Source: Diplonema papillatum (Eukaryota; Euglenozoa; Diplonemea; Diplonemida; Diplonemidae). Taken from it: 64,000 nt of DNA. The notes under the pieces were generated by a model, which made no database searches, was not told where the DNA came from, and worked only from the letters and a program-made list of their open reading frames with translations. Positions 22,990-33,916 of this stretch are shown here, piece after piece; the stretch's first letter is position 1, and every line of letters begins with the position of its first letter. The stretch covers positions 124,001 through 188,000 of the forward strand of contig JAPJBO010000306.1 in NCBI GenBank assembly GCA_030068145.1, in the 5' to 3' direction. The translations under genes were made by a program, and so were the position numbers.

Positions 22990-25038
22990 ACGAATTATTT
23001 TTTGGAGGGGCATTTCTTGTCCAGGCTCTTGGACAGGCACTCGACCTTTTTGGGGACAGGGAACTAGCTATGCCCGACCACCTACCGCAGAGACAGATGC
23101 AAATTATGCCTGCGCCGCAGGCGCGGAAATTTTTGAAAGTCACACACAAGCAAATGCTTGTTTCCGATAGAGGAGGATGTTTTTGTTAAAAAGTACCTCT
23201 GACGGGTCCCAGTTTGCGACTGTGGGCAGAGCTTACATACGCCTTCAAACCTGATAGGACAATAGTTATTAGAAAGCGGGGTGTATTCGGGCACAGCGGG
23301 AGGCGCAGCTCTTGGGGTCATGGGTCGTTTCGGTTTCGGGTGGTGCGAGCGTGAGGCGTGTCTATCCAAGATGGTGGAAGAGGGCAGTACTCATGGCATT
23401 CACGGCGGGCAAGGGTTCACAAAGGCAGAACACACGGGCTCTGGATACAGCGACGACAACTTTCCTAGCCTGTGGAGCTCCACGAACTTCACAGCATAGT
23501 CTGTAAAGGTCGGAGAGGCTGAATCAGGTTTGATCCGAGCCAGTTCGACGAGCACACGCGGGAGCTCTTCAACGTGCGTACTCTGCCGACCCTCCTCGAC
23601 CCTCCGCAACCGCCCTCGACCCTCCGCAACCTTCCGCCGGCCCTCCCTCCCATGCACACCCGGAGCCCCACCCATAGTTCATGTGTGTACTGGAGTACAC
23701 CTTGACACAAGATCCGGACACGAATTTATATATATATATATTTTTTTTCTTTTGCGCATTTGAGGTGCGCAAAGACCCCCTGTATTATCCTATGACATGC
23801 TGCAACAATCTCTGCGACGATGAACCGCTAGTCGCTACTGATTACCGTTTAGCATGCGTCGCGTCGTTCCGTGCCCCTAGTAGTAGTGGTTTGAACTTGA
23901 TATGCAGCAACAACGTGACGATAGACTGCACTTAGTACCGGTGTTGTCGTCAACCTCGATAGATTGGCAGTGGGAACCAAAAGGAGGTGGGGGTCGATGC
24001 AAGCGGCAGGTCCCCGCGAGGAACTGGAAACAGATGCCTCCCAGGACACTTCGCTGCTTTCATCATGGGAGATGTCGACGCACCTGTCAGCCAACCACAG
24101 CTGACCGCTGCCCTCTGCAGTGAGTGTTCTGCCTTTTTGGAATCTTCTTGCTCCCGTGGGTTCCATCCTGAACATCCGCTCTTTGCCCCGGTTCCTTTCG
24201 CTTTCTTCCATGTCGCAAAGGAGAACAGGTCTCACCCCAAACACTCAACGCGGCCTTTTGCACGATAGGACTTGCCCCCGCGAACTTGAGATCCTCCAAA
24301 ACCAACTTCACACGCATCGTATTTTGCCAGACATCTTCTGCTCAAACCCCGCCCTCTTTTTCTTTGGTATCGCCTCATATCGTTCGAGGGGCGCGACTGG
24401 TAGGTAGCACCTCTTCGAGCGCCTGGAGAGGAGGGGGAGCCAGAAATACAAACAAATGTCACCAGCCGGTAATCGTTCACCCGCTCAAAAAGTATGGCCA
24501 TCGTGTCGAAACCCGCGTGTAGCCATGAAGGCTGCGTGCGCAGCGAGAGGGCACGGAAGTGGGCCTTGGCTGAGGCAGGTCGCTTGACAGGTGGCCCGTG
24601 GCTCTGCTTTGCCAAAATTATGTTCTGAGCTCCGTACTACTAGAAGGAAAAGTCCACAAAAAGCAGTGTTCGCGCGAAGGAAACAAGCGGCTGATTTTAG
24701 CCGGGGAAAGATTTCTTGCATAACTGACCGGCGGATAATCAGCCGGCTGATGTTTTGGAAGGTCTGCCGATCAGAAGGTTTTTGCGACAACATCTTGATT
24801 CACATCTTGCCCGGGGTTGTGCATCAAGCTGATTCCGCTCCGTTATGAGCGGCAGAGCCAAAGCTCATACGGTCTAAAATCGGCTGATTTTTTTGTGGTG
24901 GCAATCTACGCGGGGAAGGTGCCTCCTGTGCCCAGCCGGATTTTTTGACGGCAACAACCGCGCATCATCAAAAAGTGACGGTTGGCAGCGTACTGTGGAA
25001 ATTACCATACAGGTGATAGCACATACGCACAAACAAAA
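22990..25038. other. Intergenic, microsatellite and CAGCCGG-rich stretch
   Basis: Tandem 'CCGACCCTC / CGCAACC'-type pyrimidine units lie at 23578-23650 and a (TA)n run at 23727-23742. From about 24690 to 25215 the motif AGCCGGCTGATTTT and variants recur at least six times. No gene was recognised. Confidence 0.4.
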
Positions 25039-25194
25039 ATGCCGGCTGTACCATCACGTGAGGACATGGACCTCACCGATGTCGATTGGGATGCGATCCC
25101 GGTGGCCGAGTTCCCGCCTAACGCCAGGCCGGTGGCAGGACATTCGAGGTGCGTGTTCTTCCCTTCGTGTGCCGGTAAAAGGCTCGAGCTGTAA
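25039..25194 (+). CDS. Possible first exon, acidic N-terminus
   Basis: An ATG after CAAACAAAA opens a frame beginning 'MPAVPSREDMDLTDVDWDAI'. It reads for 36 codons to a plausible donor, AG|GTGCGT at 25148/25149, or for 51 codons to a stop at 25194. Codon use is coding-like. No following exon could be placed and no family is recognised. An R2-like leader (ACATACGCACAAACAAAA) precedes the ATG, so it may be part of a repeat. Confidence 0.25.
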   Translation: MPAVPSREDMDLTDVDWDAIPVAEFPPNARPVAGHSRCVFFPSCAGKRLEL

Positions 25195-28167
25195 TAAGCC
25201 GGCAAGCCGGCTGATCGCGCGCACGCTGACAAAAAAGGGGGAAAATTTTGAGCACACAATAAACACAATCCAATCCCCAAGCATCAGCATGACACAAATT
25301 GTGGGACCGCACGGGTAAAAGAAAAGCGCTGGGCTGGCCGCCTCTGGATGGACATTAAGGAGCCTTTTATTTGCCTTGGATCCGTAGTATCCGGCTGGAA
25401 AGGAAGGGGGAAAAAAAGATACCTGCCCTGGTTGTGTGTTAGTTGGTACATTTACAATCTACATTCACAATCTTCGGGACCAGTGTACTCCCGCCCTGCA
25501 GCCCCGCGAAGGAGAAAGAAGGCAAAATAAAGTCACCTACAATGACACAAGCTGTCAACAGACACACACACAACACACACACACACCCCGCTTTGCATCG
25601 TGTTAGCGAAAACGGGCGGAAAGATGCTGTGACCAGCAACATGTAAACCATGAGGCAAAACGCCCGTGCCAGACAAAGCTCCGCACAATGGGCAATCAAC
25701 ACAAGCGGGCGGCAGTAACCTAGAAAGGGTGGAAAAATGGGCTATATTCCGCCAGGGATTACCCACAACTGAGATCTACCACACACTCACATACACACTC
25801 ACACACGCAAACTATGGGCTATATTCCGCGCAGGGATTACCCACAACTGAGATCTAACACACACACGCAAGCGTGGTCGTACTTTCGTGAAGGGAGGTAC
25901 CACGTTAAAACGGGTCCGCAACACACACACACACACACACACACATGACTGGGTTTTCCCCCACCACCAAACTGATCGTCTCTCGGGATCGACGGTAACA
26001 CAAATGAACCCTTCCAGGACGAACGTCATCAGCAAGACGTAGCAAAATTGGACAACGTTTGAGATCCGTCCATTTCGGCAATTTTTTGGTACTCTGTGGA
26101 AAAGGAAATATTTTGGGACAAGAGACGTTTGCGGTCATCCGTCGGTTTCAAACGCAGAAGAAAAAGAAAAGTTCAGACGGTCACGACAAAAATGTCCAAG
26201 AAACCTGGCAGATTTGAGCAGCAGGCGCCTTGCTCTGCCGAATTTCTTCCGTAGCAAGTACGACCTGCAATTCTTGGTGCCGTAGCCTCGTGCGATGGTA
26301 GAAGCGTGTTGCAAGCCACCAAAGCGACGTTTTCTTTTCATGAGCAAGCCTGCGTTGTAGGAAATGCTCGAGGAGCAGGCCGCCAGTTGCAATTGCAAAA
26401 GGAGGAAATGTATCTATTCCGACCAACCTGACGTGTGTGATGTTTTCCTGGTGTCGTCTGTACTTGTCGTGAAATCCGCGAACGGTCGTTTCCACCAGTA
26501 GACTGGAACCTTGAAATGTGGCGAAACAGACGAGGATCATCAACATTTGGGGTTCTGCTTAACTTTTCTGCAATGATGCTGGGACGGAAGGGAAATATAG
26601 AACACGCAATCATGGACGAGAGCATGATTTGTCCTGAAGTGAACGTTTATTCCTGAAAGTAAATTACTACTAATGGTGCACGTGAAAAGTTACACGAAGC
26701 AACAAATAAGTGCAAACCAGAATACCCCGAGAGGTTAGAGGTTCTACTCCGGAGATGTTTACCCAACGCGCAGCCGCCATTTTGAACAACACGTTCAGAA
26801 TGAAAGAAGGCCAACTGTGCCGAGAGCCACCGCACTTTGAATCCCCGCGGTTCGAAGCACATTCACTCTGAAACAGATTGTTTTGAAGCTGTCTTTTTTT
26901 CCCTATCTGGCCTCCGTTGAAAGAAGGCGGCGCCTCCGAGTATTTAGCTCAACCGGATTGTGGCTATTAGTAAATCTCGCTCCTCCCGCCTGTAAACAGT
27001 CTTTCAAAATCGAGAAAACTATGTTTCCCGGTCCGTAACCAGGCGACTGGTCGAGTCCGCAAAAAAAAAAAAAAAAAAATCAGGTTTCATTTTCTTATGC
27101 TATCGAGTAGTCGACCTCTACTGCGGTAGAAAACATCTTCGCTCGAGAATTCGCGTGCCACCCGAGAGAGCGTTACCCAGCTGTCAACCGAATTCTTGAC
27201 CTTTCTCTCCCTTTGGTTTCCCACGCCTTCCGTTGCTTAGTATGTGCGCCTCTGAACCTCGATTTTTCACCGTTTACACTCACGCAAGAGAACGTGGCTG
27301 CGGTGATTCGGATACTGCAAGGCAAACGCATGCCTCGGGCGGAGTTTTAAAGGGCGGAACCGCGCACTGCGGAGTCTTGCTGTTCAGACAATGGACGTTT
27401 AACATCGTGAAGAGTTTGAGCCTTTCGGTGCGAAGACCCAAGCCGCAGTGAGCGGGCCGTGCTGGAGACTGCTGACTCCCTTGCAGCAAGCCGTCGCGGA
27501 CAGGGATGCGTCCGCAGAAGAGGACACGGGCTGTTTTGATGTAGTTCGACAAGGTTTTCTACCTTCCCATAGAGAAAGAAGAACTACTCTACGGCAACAC
27601 GAAGTCCGAAATCACCCTGGTAGCGAAGGTAGTTGTCGACAACGATGGAAAAGTGCGGAAAGAAAGGAGAGAGAAAAAGAAAAGGAAAAAGGCCGCCCCG
27701 GGATCGGAACGCGACGGTCAACCACAGATTGCAACGCTTGGGTCGAAGGAAGCACAGTGCTACTACCCCGTGGCTGACAGGATCTTCATGCCCCGGGGCC
27801 CCACAACGTGGGAGGGAACACTTGCTGGATAATGCGTTGCTCAGGGTAGTCGAAGGCCTGACGATCACACAAATGCAACAAATTCGAAGCTATCGCCAAA
27901 AGGTGGAGAGCCCGCGAACAACGTGTCAACACACGCCTGCCAGGTGGTCTCGTCCGTCAGTCAGAACGCCCCCGGCTGCGCCACCATCGGTGAAATCATC
28001 ATCTTTGACTGGGCCGCGGCTCGCACCGCGCCCACGACGTAAGGTTTTACGCCCGCCGTAGTACCCGGCGAGATGGTCCCTGCACTCTAACTCGTCTCTC
28101 TCTCGAACTTGCTGGAGGCCAGTACGCCCAAGGAGAACCAGAAGGATGTCTTGTTCCCTTATTTTTA
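25195..28167. other. Intergenic with duplications and microsatellites
   Basis: (AC)n runs are at 25561-25586 and 25920-25946. A 42-bp unit ('GGGCTATATTCCGC...GAGATCTA') is duplicated at 25739-25780 and 25816-25857. An R6 copy lies at 25872-25920. A poly-A run is at 27060-27080. A block beginning 'CAGGGTAGTCGAAGGCCTGA' (27842-27890) recurs at 45177-45220. The 142-codon frame at 27633-28061 is Arg/Pro-rich at its end and shares that repeat. Confidence 0.45.
25872..25946 (+). repeat. R6 repeat copy with (AC)n
   Basis: 'TTTCGTGAAGGGAGGTACCA' followed by 'CGTTAAAACGGGTCCGCAAC' and then (AC)n. Copies are at 56728-56785 (plus) and 44416-44475 (minus), always with an AC/GT run at the same side. Confidence 0.75.
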
Positions 28168-28258
28168 GTACGTATTGTGCAGGCTATAAAGACGTAGCCA
28201 GCGTGTTTTGGTGGTGATCAGAATTCCTTACCTGAATACACAGGGTAAATACAAGTGG

Positions 28259-29107
28259 TTGGTCCGGGTTTGAGGTGTGAGTGCCTACCTTGGTCCCCCA
28301 TGAGTAGGAAGCCGACGTGTATCCGTAAACGGCACACATGCTGGATTAAGCGGGTCACAGGCCCACCTGCCCTACGCGAGGCACGTGCCCAAGTCTCGTG
28401 CAGGACAACTGTAGCTGTCTAAGTTTGCACCTACTACAGTCGGGGGTGAGGCAGCGATGATAAAATTCCAAAAAAATTTCAAAAAAAACCAAAAAAATCA
28501 AGAAAATCCAAAGAATTCAAAGTGTCACCAATACCTCAGTGCCAAGATGATTCGAGGGTTCGAGGTGTGTCTTTTCGCATGCTGTGACGCCGGGAAGGGC
28601 TTCTATCCTCCGCTGCTTTGGATCAACAACGCTAGCCCCTACTGCCGATGCTGCAGCAGTCGGTAGCTTCCTCTTCTGGCCACACGTGGTGTCGCCTGCT
28701 TTGGTTCGCACCTCCGGGGTTGCTTTCGTGCACTGTGCCAGATGGGCCCGCATCCGAGTTCCGGTCACACAGAAGATGTCCTCTCTGCAGTGATGGCACT
28801 TCGCAGCGTCTTTTCCACCCTCGGAAAACGACGTGAAGTGTGCGCGACTCCAGCATTGTTGACGGCCAGGCATGTTAAGTGAGTTTGTGATGTGTGACTT
28901 ATAGTGTGTTCCTGGGTGGTGGGGGCAGGGTAGATAGATCCTATACCTGGCCGTTGTAGTTGGTCACTGTGGCATGCTGATTTTTTTGAATTTTTTCAGC
29001 TTCAAAAAAATCAAAAAAATTCAAGGTCAAAAAAATCAAAAAAATTCAAGGCCTCACAACACTGGGGGGGGGGGCTTTCAAGTAATTCGGAAAACACGTT
29101 CCCCCGG
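28259..29107 (-). mobile_element. 849-bp insertion with 19-bp target duplication
   Basis: The insertion lies inside an R2 repeat and is flanked by an exact 19-bp direct repeat (28240-28258 and 29108-29126). It contains a minus-strand BED zinc-finger frame, and at each side A-rich stretches of CAAAAAAATTC type (28462-28522 and 29005-29050). No terminal inverted repeat is visible. hAT elements make 8-bp duplications, so a 19-bp one points rather to LINE-driven retroposition of a transposon-derived transcript. Confidence 0.6.
28517..28873 (-). CDS. BED-type zinc finger fragment, hAT-transposase-like N-terminus
   Basis: A 118-aa minus-strand frame starting at an ATG at 28873. Residues 10-50 form a BED finger: an aromatic start ('SRAHFTSF'), the pair 'KCHHC' and the terminal 'RMRAHLAQC' (C-x2-C...H-x4-C). 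BED fingers bind DNA and sit at the N-terminus of hAT transposases and their domesticated descendants. After the finger comes a basic linker ('CGQKRKLPTA') and no transposase catalytic domain, so the piece is truncated. It lies wholly inside the 849-bp insertion. Confidence 0.6.
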   Translation of the reverse strand: MPGRQQCWSRAHFTSFSEGGKDAAKCHHCREDIFCVTGTRMRAHLAQCTKATPEVRTKAGDTTCGQKRKLPTAAASAVGASVVDPKQRRIEALPGVTACEKTHLEPSNHLGTEVLVTL

Positions 29108-29175
29108 ACAGGGTAAATACAAGTGGGAAGACGATCAACCGGCACGCACAAACGAAACGAAACGCCTGTCATTTT

Positions 29176-29988
29176 GTTGTGTCCGCCTGCTGCCACGTGG
29201 TCAAAGTGCAGGGTCGTGTACTGTACGGACCCGGTCCATCGATTATCAAACGTCACGTTTGCACGTTTGTCAAACGTTTGATAACATCACTGCCGGGGAC
29301 TGCGGCAGCCAGTATACGCAGAAGGAGGAGGAATTATTGCCTGATTGTCGCCGCAAAGCTCCGCACATCACGGCAAGGAAAGCCAGCACCGAGACGGTAC
29401 CGAGGGTCAAGCCGTAATCAGCGGCACATGCGTTTAACGCTGCAAGTGTGATGTCAGCAAGTTGGCACCGTTTCGTTGCCACAATACCTGCATATATAGC
29501 GCACGTATTGTCCCGTTCCACTCCGAAAAAAACATGTCTCAGTGTCCCATGCCGAAGCCATGCACCGAGCCAGCTGCGAAGAAGGTATTTCCCCACTCTG
29601 GCAACAACGCGATAATACTCCGAACCGAAACCCCACAGGAAACTTCTCACCCCCACCCATCCCCCCCGACCCCTCTCATTCTTTTTTCTTTTTTTTCGCA
29701 GAACGGGGAAGAGGCTGGGGAAAGGACGGAAGAAGGAGGAAGGGAAGAAGAAAAAAAAAGAAGAAGAAAAAGCCACACACACACACACACACACACCCGC
29801 CTCCTTCTTCTCCCTCTGTCCGTTGCACATAGTCTATTGTTTTTTTTTTTTCCCGCCGACACATTCTTCGGCGGCCACACCGCAAGAAAAGCAAAAGAAA
29901 AAGGAATCCAGTATAGTTCCCCGCACTCGGGTGACACCCCCCCTTGCGTGAAGCTCCCGGAACCCCCTCCCTTTCCTTCTTTTTCCCA
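29176..29988. other. 5' flank of the protease gene
   Basis: Intergenic to leader sequence. An A/G-rich tract lies at 29700-29770, followed by (AC)n at 29773-29798 and a T run at 29837-29850. A short inverted repeat, CGTTTGCACGTTTGTCAAACG, surrounds 29252-29282. No separate gene was recognised. Confidence 0.4.
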
Positions 29989-32900
29989 ATGCGGTCTCGT
30001 TGGGTGCTTGTCGTTGCGTGCGTGGTGGCGGCGTCCGCTGCATCTAGCCCGTCGGAGCCCAAGGAGGACTGCGTGATCGTGCTTCGGCCGAACGCCACCA
30101 TCGAAGAGTGGAAGGACATCTGGAACGAATGCGCGTGGAACGAAGCCGACGGTGACACGTTCCAGCTCGGCTTCGGGTCTCGAACCAGCCGCGTGAGCAT
30201 CGGGAAGTTCATAGCGGTGAGCTCTCGTCTGACGGCCTCGCAGATGCAGCACTTGGAAGAAGCCCACAGCGACGTGGTCGATTACGTTGAGGAATCTGGC
30301 AGGGTCGCGGCCATGGACTTGGGCTGTCCCGACGTGCGGGCAGAGCCGACGTACTGGGGGGCGAGGAGGACGACGAGTGATTTGGCGGTGTTGGATCCCG
30401 GGTATGTGCACAATGCCTCTTGGGGCAGCGGGGTTGACGTTTATGTCGTGGACTCCGGTGTGGACTGCACGCACGCGTCGATCACGGGGCACTGCGCGTG
30501 CGTGAAGAACTTCATCGAAGACGAGGACTGTTCGGATGTAGCAGGGCACGGGACGCACGTCGCATCGTCCGTGGCGGGCAGCGACTACGGGATCGCCCCC
30601 GCCGCCAACATCGTCGCCGTCAAGGTGCTCAACCGCTACGGCAGCGGCTCGTCGAACAACGTCATCCTCGGCATCGAATGGTCCACCGCAGCCATCGCCA
30701 ACAGCGGTATGCGCCACCACCCTGCCCCGTGGCGGTTGGTTACGAGCCACAACCCAAACCAGAACCCCCTTCTTTTAATCTGACGAAGGAAGGATGCGAT
30801 ATACATTGGAACCAGAAAGTTGTGATAGCACCGGAACAGGACCGAAAGTCCCCGTCCAAAGGACCCACTGAAGAGCTCGAACTTTGGATTGGTATGCGTT
30901 CAAGAGCGAAACCAGAGACAAAGAACGAGGTGCACACAACACCGCGGTGAACAAAAGAATAAAGAGGAATAGTCCCTCAAGGTTTCATACCCTACCTGCC
31001 GGAGTATTACACTCCCTGCGACCCTTTTCCCTTTCCCCTATTTAGTTTTACACTTTCTTCGACGAAGACTTGATGCTAGCATCAAACATGCATGAGAGGC
31101 AGTGTTCTGCCTAAACATTAAACTAAGTTTTCCCCCCCACTTTTGGGAGACACGGTTGTAGGGGCCTCTCCCCGTGACGGATTCACCTGTGCTCTGGTAG
31201 CACGGGTGGTCCTGAGCTACGAACAGCCGCCTGACAAACCAGACTCACACCGCTGTCCTGTCTGCAGACACTCAGGCTCCGCGCTGATGATGGTCCGCCT
31301 TGTGTGCGCCTGTGTCCGAGGCTTAAAGGACCGAAACACGGCGCAGACGGGACCAGTGCGGTGTTGAGCACATATCCATTCCGAGCACGTTCTTGCAATC
31401 CCCCCCAGGAGTATACACTCCCCTTTTTACCTTTCGCTATTTTACATCTCTTTTCTAGACAACATCTTCCTCGAAGAAGACTGATGCTAGCATCAACCAT
31501 GCATGAGAGGCAGTGCTCCGCCTAAACATTAATCTAAGATTCCCCGGTCTGCGTTCAAGAGCGAAACCTGAGACGAAGAACGAGGTGCCCACAACACCGC
31601 GGTGAAAAAATACAGGGGGCTAGTCACTCAAGGTTTCATACCCCAGGGAGCCGTACACTCCCCTTTTTACCTTTTTCTATATTTGCATCCTTTTTCTACT
31701 ACGAGTAAAGGATGTATGTGTACTGTGAGGTGCAGAGCACGTAACAGCGCAGCAGAGGTGAGGATGCACAGCACCATACAACAGCACAAAAACGTACCAC
31801 CGCGAGGATAGTAGTGCAACGTGCAGGTGCCATGAAGGCAGGCCAGCACTGTATATATGCCCAGCACACGTACCCCCTCGTGGGTTGTGCTGTAAGGTAT
31901 CCATTCCTTCTAAATCTCACACTTTGCTGACTGCGCCCCCTTCGCTCCTCCAGCCGCTTCGCACAAACTGCAGGTCGTCGAGGCGTGATCAACTTGTCCC
32001 TCGGAACGAGCAAGAGAACGGCGCTGAACGACGCTGTGAACGCCGCCGTCGACATCGGGGTGGTCGTCGTGGCGGCAGCCGGGAACAGCGACATGAACGC
32101 GTGCAACTATTCACCGGGGTCGGCGACGAAGGTGGTCACCGTCGGTGCGACCGGGCTGAAAAGGAACGGCGCCTTCGGCGCGAAGGACTACCGGGCGACG
32201 TTCTCGAACTGGGGGTCCTGCGTCGACGTGTTCGCGCCCGGGGTGTTCATCAAGGGCGCGGGCATCGACTCGACGACGGCTACCACCGTCATGGACGGCA
32301 CCTCGATGGCGGCGCCCCACGTCGCGGGGGCCGCCGCCGCCCTGCTGAGCGTGTTCCCGGGCATGTCGGCACCGGACGTGCGCGCGTACCTGCTGTCGAA
32401 CGCCCTGCAAAGCGTCATCGTCGACTTCAAGGGCAACAGCGAGAACCTCCTGCTCCACCTGCCGTGCGAGCCGACGCCGGACAGACCGCGGGCGGCGGCG
32501 GGCGCCGCCGTCCCGGTGGAGGAGAACTGCTTCGGCGACTACCACCAGGTCATCGCGGAGCGGGAGGGGTTCTTGGACTACCCGGAAGGGTCCGCATACT
32601 ACTCCATCGAGAACATGTGGTGCTGGAAGATCCTGTGCCCAGGGGGGAACCTGGACGTCACGTGGATCTTTCTGGCCGTGGAGACCGGGTGGGACTTCCT
32701 GTACGCGAACGACGACGTGCTCACGGGCTACAGGACGCCGCCACCGGGGACCTACGCAGACGAGCTCACGCTGAGGCTGACCTCGGACGTTATTTTCGGG
32801 GACGGGGGCTTCACGTTGTCGTGGACATGTGACGCGCCGATACTCAACGACGTCACGTACGCGACGAAGATCCGGTTCCAGACCGGCTGGGTAGACGGGT

Positions 32901-33916
32901 CACAGGCCCGGGGGCTGTTCATCATCGAGGTCACGTACTTCGACGGCACCGTCGCGTCCGGCGGGTTTCTGACCGGCGCGCAGCTCGGCGAGCTGGTGAC
33001 CTTCACGATGATCGACATGCCGCAAGCGTCGGACCAGCTGCAGGAGGTCCGCGTCACCGGCGGCGCGGATTCGTGGTGCGTCATCTACACGGAGGTCGAG
33101 GCCTCGGAGGGGGTGTTCAAGCGCTGGGTCCTGCCGGAGGGCGGGCACGCGTCGGCGATTTGCTTCAGCAACTCGGTCGCAGCCCTCCGCGAAATGCCCG
33201 CGGCAGCCGTCCACGTCATGCTGGTGACTTCCAACACGACGGAGCACGATATCTCGGTGTATTTCAAGTACAGAGACACAGCGACCACCATCCTCGTCGG
33301 CATCGTCAGAAGCCCGCGCGCCGGTGTCATTTACGACTTCTTCGGCGTTGGATCGTCCAACAGTTCGGTGATGCCTTCGCAAGTCACGTTCCAGTACAAC
33401 AACCACGTCCCGCTGCATTTCGCGTACGTCGACGTGGAGCACGCAAACGGGCAGTTCGTTAGGTACCAAGCTCCGGCCCTCGACTTTGCGGAAAGCTTCT
33501 CGCTTAGCCGCTACGGGGTCCCGCTGGTGGACCTAGAGCCCCCGCCGGCTGCCGGGACGCACGAGATATCCGTGGCGGTGACCACGAGCCTGATGCCCGG
33601 GTCCTGGTCGCTCGGCGACTTCTGGCTGCAGGCGCACTTCACCTCGGGGGCGTCGTGGTACCTCGGGTCGGTCACGTCTCCGGGGAGGGGCACAGTCATC
33701 ACCATCCGCACGAAGCACGCGCCGCAGCCAGAAGCCGACATGATGTCGCTCCGAGTGAGCACGTCCATGACCTGGCACTGGCACATCTCGAGCATCACAG
33801 TAAACGGCGACACGTGGGTGTGCCAACAGACCGGTAAACGGTCGGCTTGGATCCAACTGCAAAGCCCATCGGCCCCCAGCGTACTCGACTTCCACCCCCG
33901 CGGCGCTTCCGCTTGA
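29989..33916 (+). CDS. Secreted subtilisin-like serine protease with CUB-like domain
   Basis: Two exons, 29989-30706 and 31974-33916, joined through a phase-1 GT-AG intron, give 886 aa. The joint reads 'AIANS-G-RRGVINLSLG', as expected in this family. A signal peptide (residues 1-19) is followed by an inhibitor-I9-like propeptide (about 27-110). The S8 catalytic domain has Asp155 in 'VYVVDSGVDCTH', His187 in 'GHGTHVASSVAG', oxyanion Asn277 in 'VAAAGNSD' and Ser350 in 'GTSMAAPHVAGAAAAL'. All are intact, so it should be active, as in the proteinase K group. A CUB-like Cys-bounded domain spans about 425-525. The C-terminal 360 residues are beta-rich, with two similar halves that I do not recognise. 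The start is the ATG that begins a clean signal peptide. The function inferred is extracellular or secretory-pathway proteolysis. The neighbours give no further hint. Confidence 0.92.
30707..31973 (+). other. 1,267-bp phase-1 intron with repeat insertions
   Basis: Donor G|GTATGC and acceptor CTGCAG. A block starting 'GCGTTCAAGAGCGAAACC' occurs twice (near 30896 and 31552), each followed by 'CTCAAGGTTTCATACCC' and a 'TACACTCCC' pyrimidine stretch. The related 'GATGCTAGCATCAA' palindrome and 'CATGCATGAGAGGCAGTG' block occurs at 31072-31110 and 31480-31515. A full R1 copy lies between the duplicated halves. Confidence 0.8.
31150..31398 (+). repeat. R1 SINE-like repeat, long copy
   Basis: About 245 bp, the longest R1 copy. 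It starts near 'CTCCCCGTGACGGATTCACC' and passes through 'TGGTAGCACGGGTGGTCCTG', which resembles a pol III A box. It continues with 'GCAGACACTCAGGCTCCGCG' and ends 'GACCAGTGCGGTGTTGAGCA' plus 'GCACGTTCTTGCAA'. Other copies are listed separately. Confidence 0.75.

Larger units (their letters stand above)
28168..29175 (+). repeat. R2 copy split by an insertion
   Basis: The R2 repeat begins at 28168 ('GCAGGCTATAAAGACGTAGC'), stops at 28258 and resumes at 29108. The 19 bases before the break (28240-28258) are repeated exactly at 29108-29126. The undivided copy at 10598-10730 shows the original order. Confidence 0.8.

Noticed and set aside
26768-26800. Resemblance to the dinoflagellate spliced leader (CCATTTTG)
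   Set aside because: Only eight bases match, no downstream donor or Sm site, and a single occurrence.
28259-29107. Classical hAT element with terminal inverted repeats
   Set aside because: No inverted ends and a 19-bp rather than 8-bp duplication.
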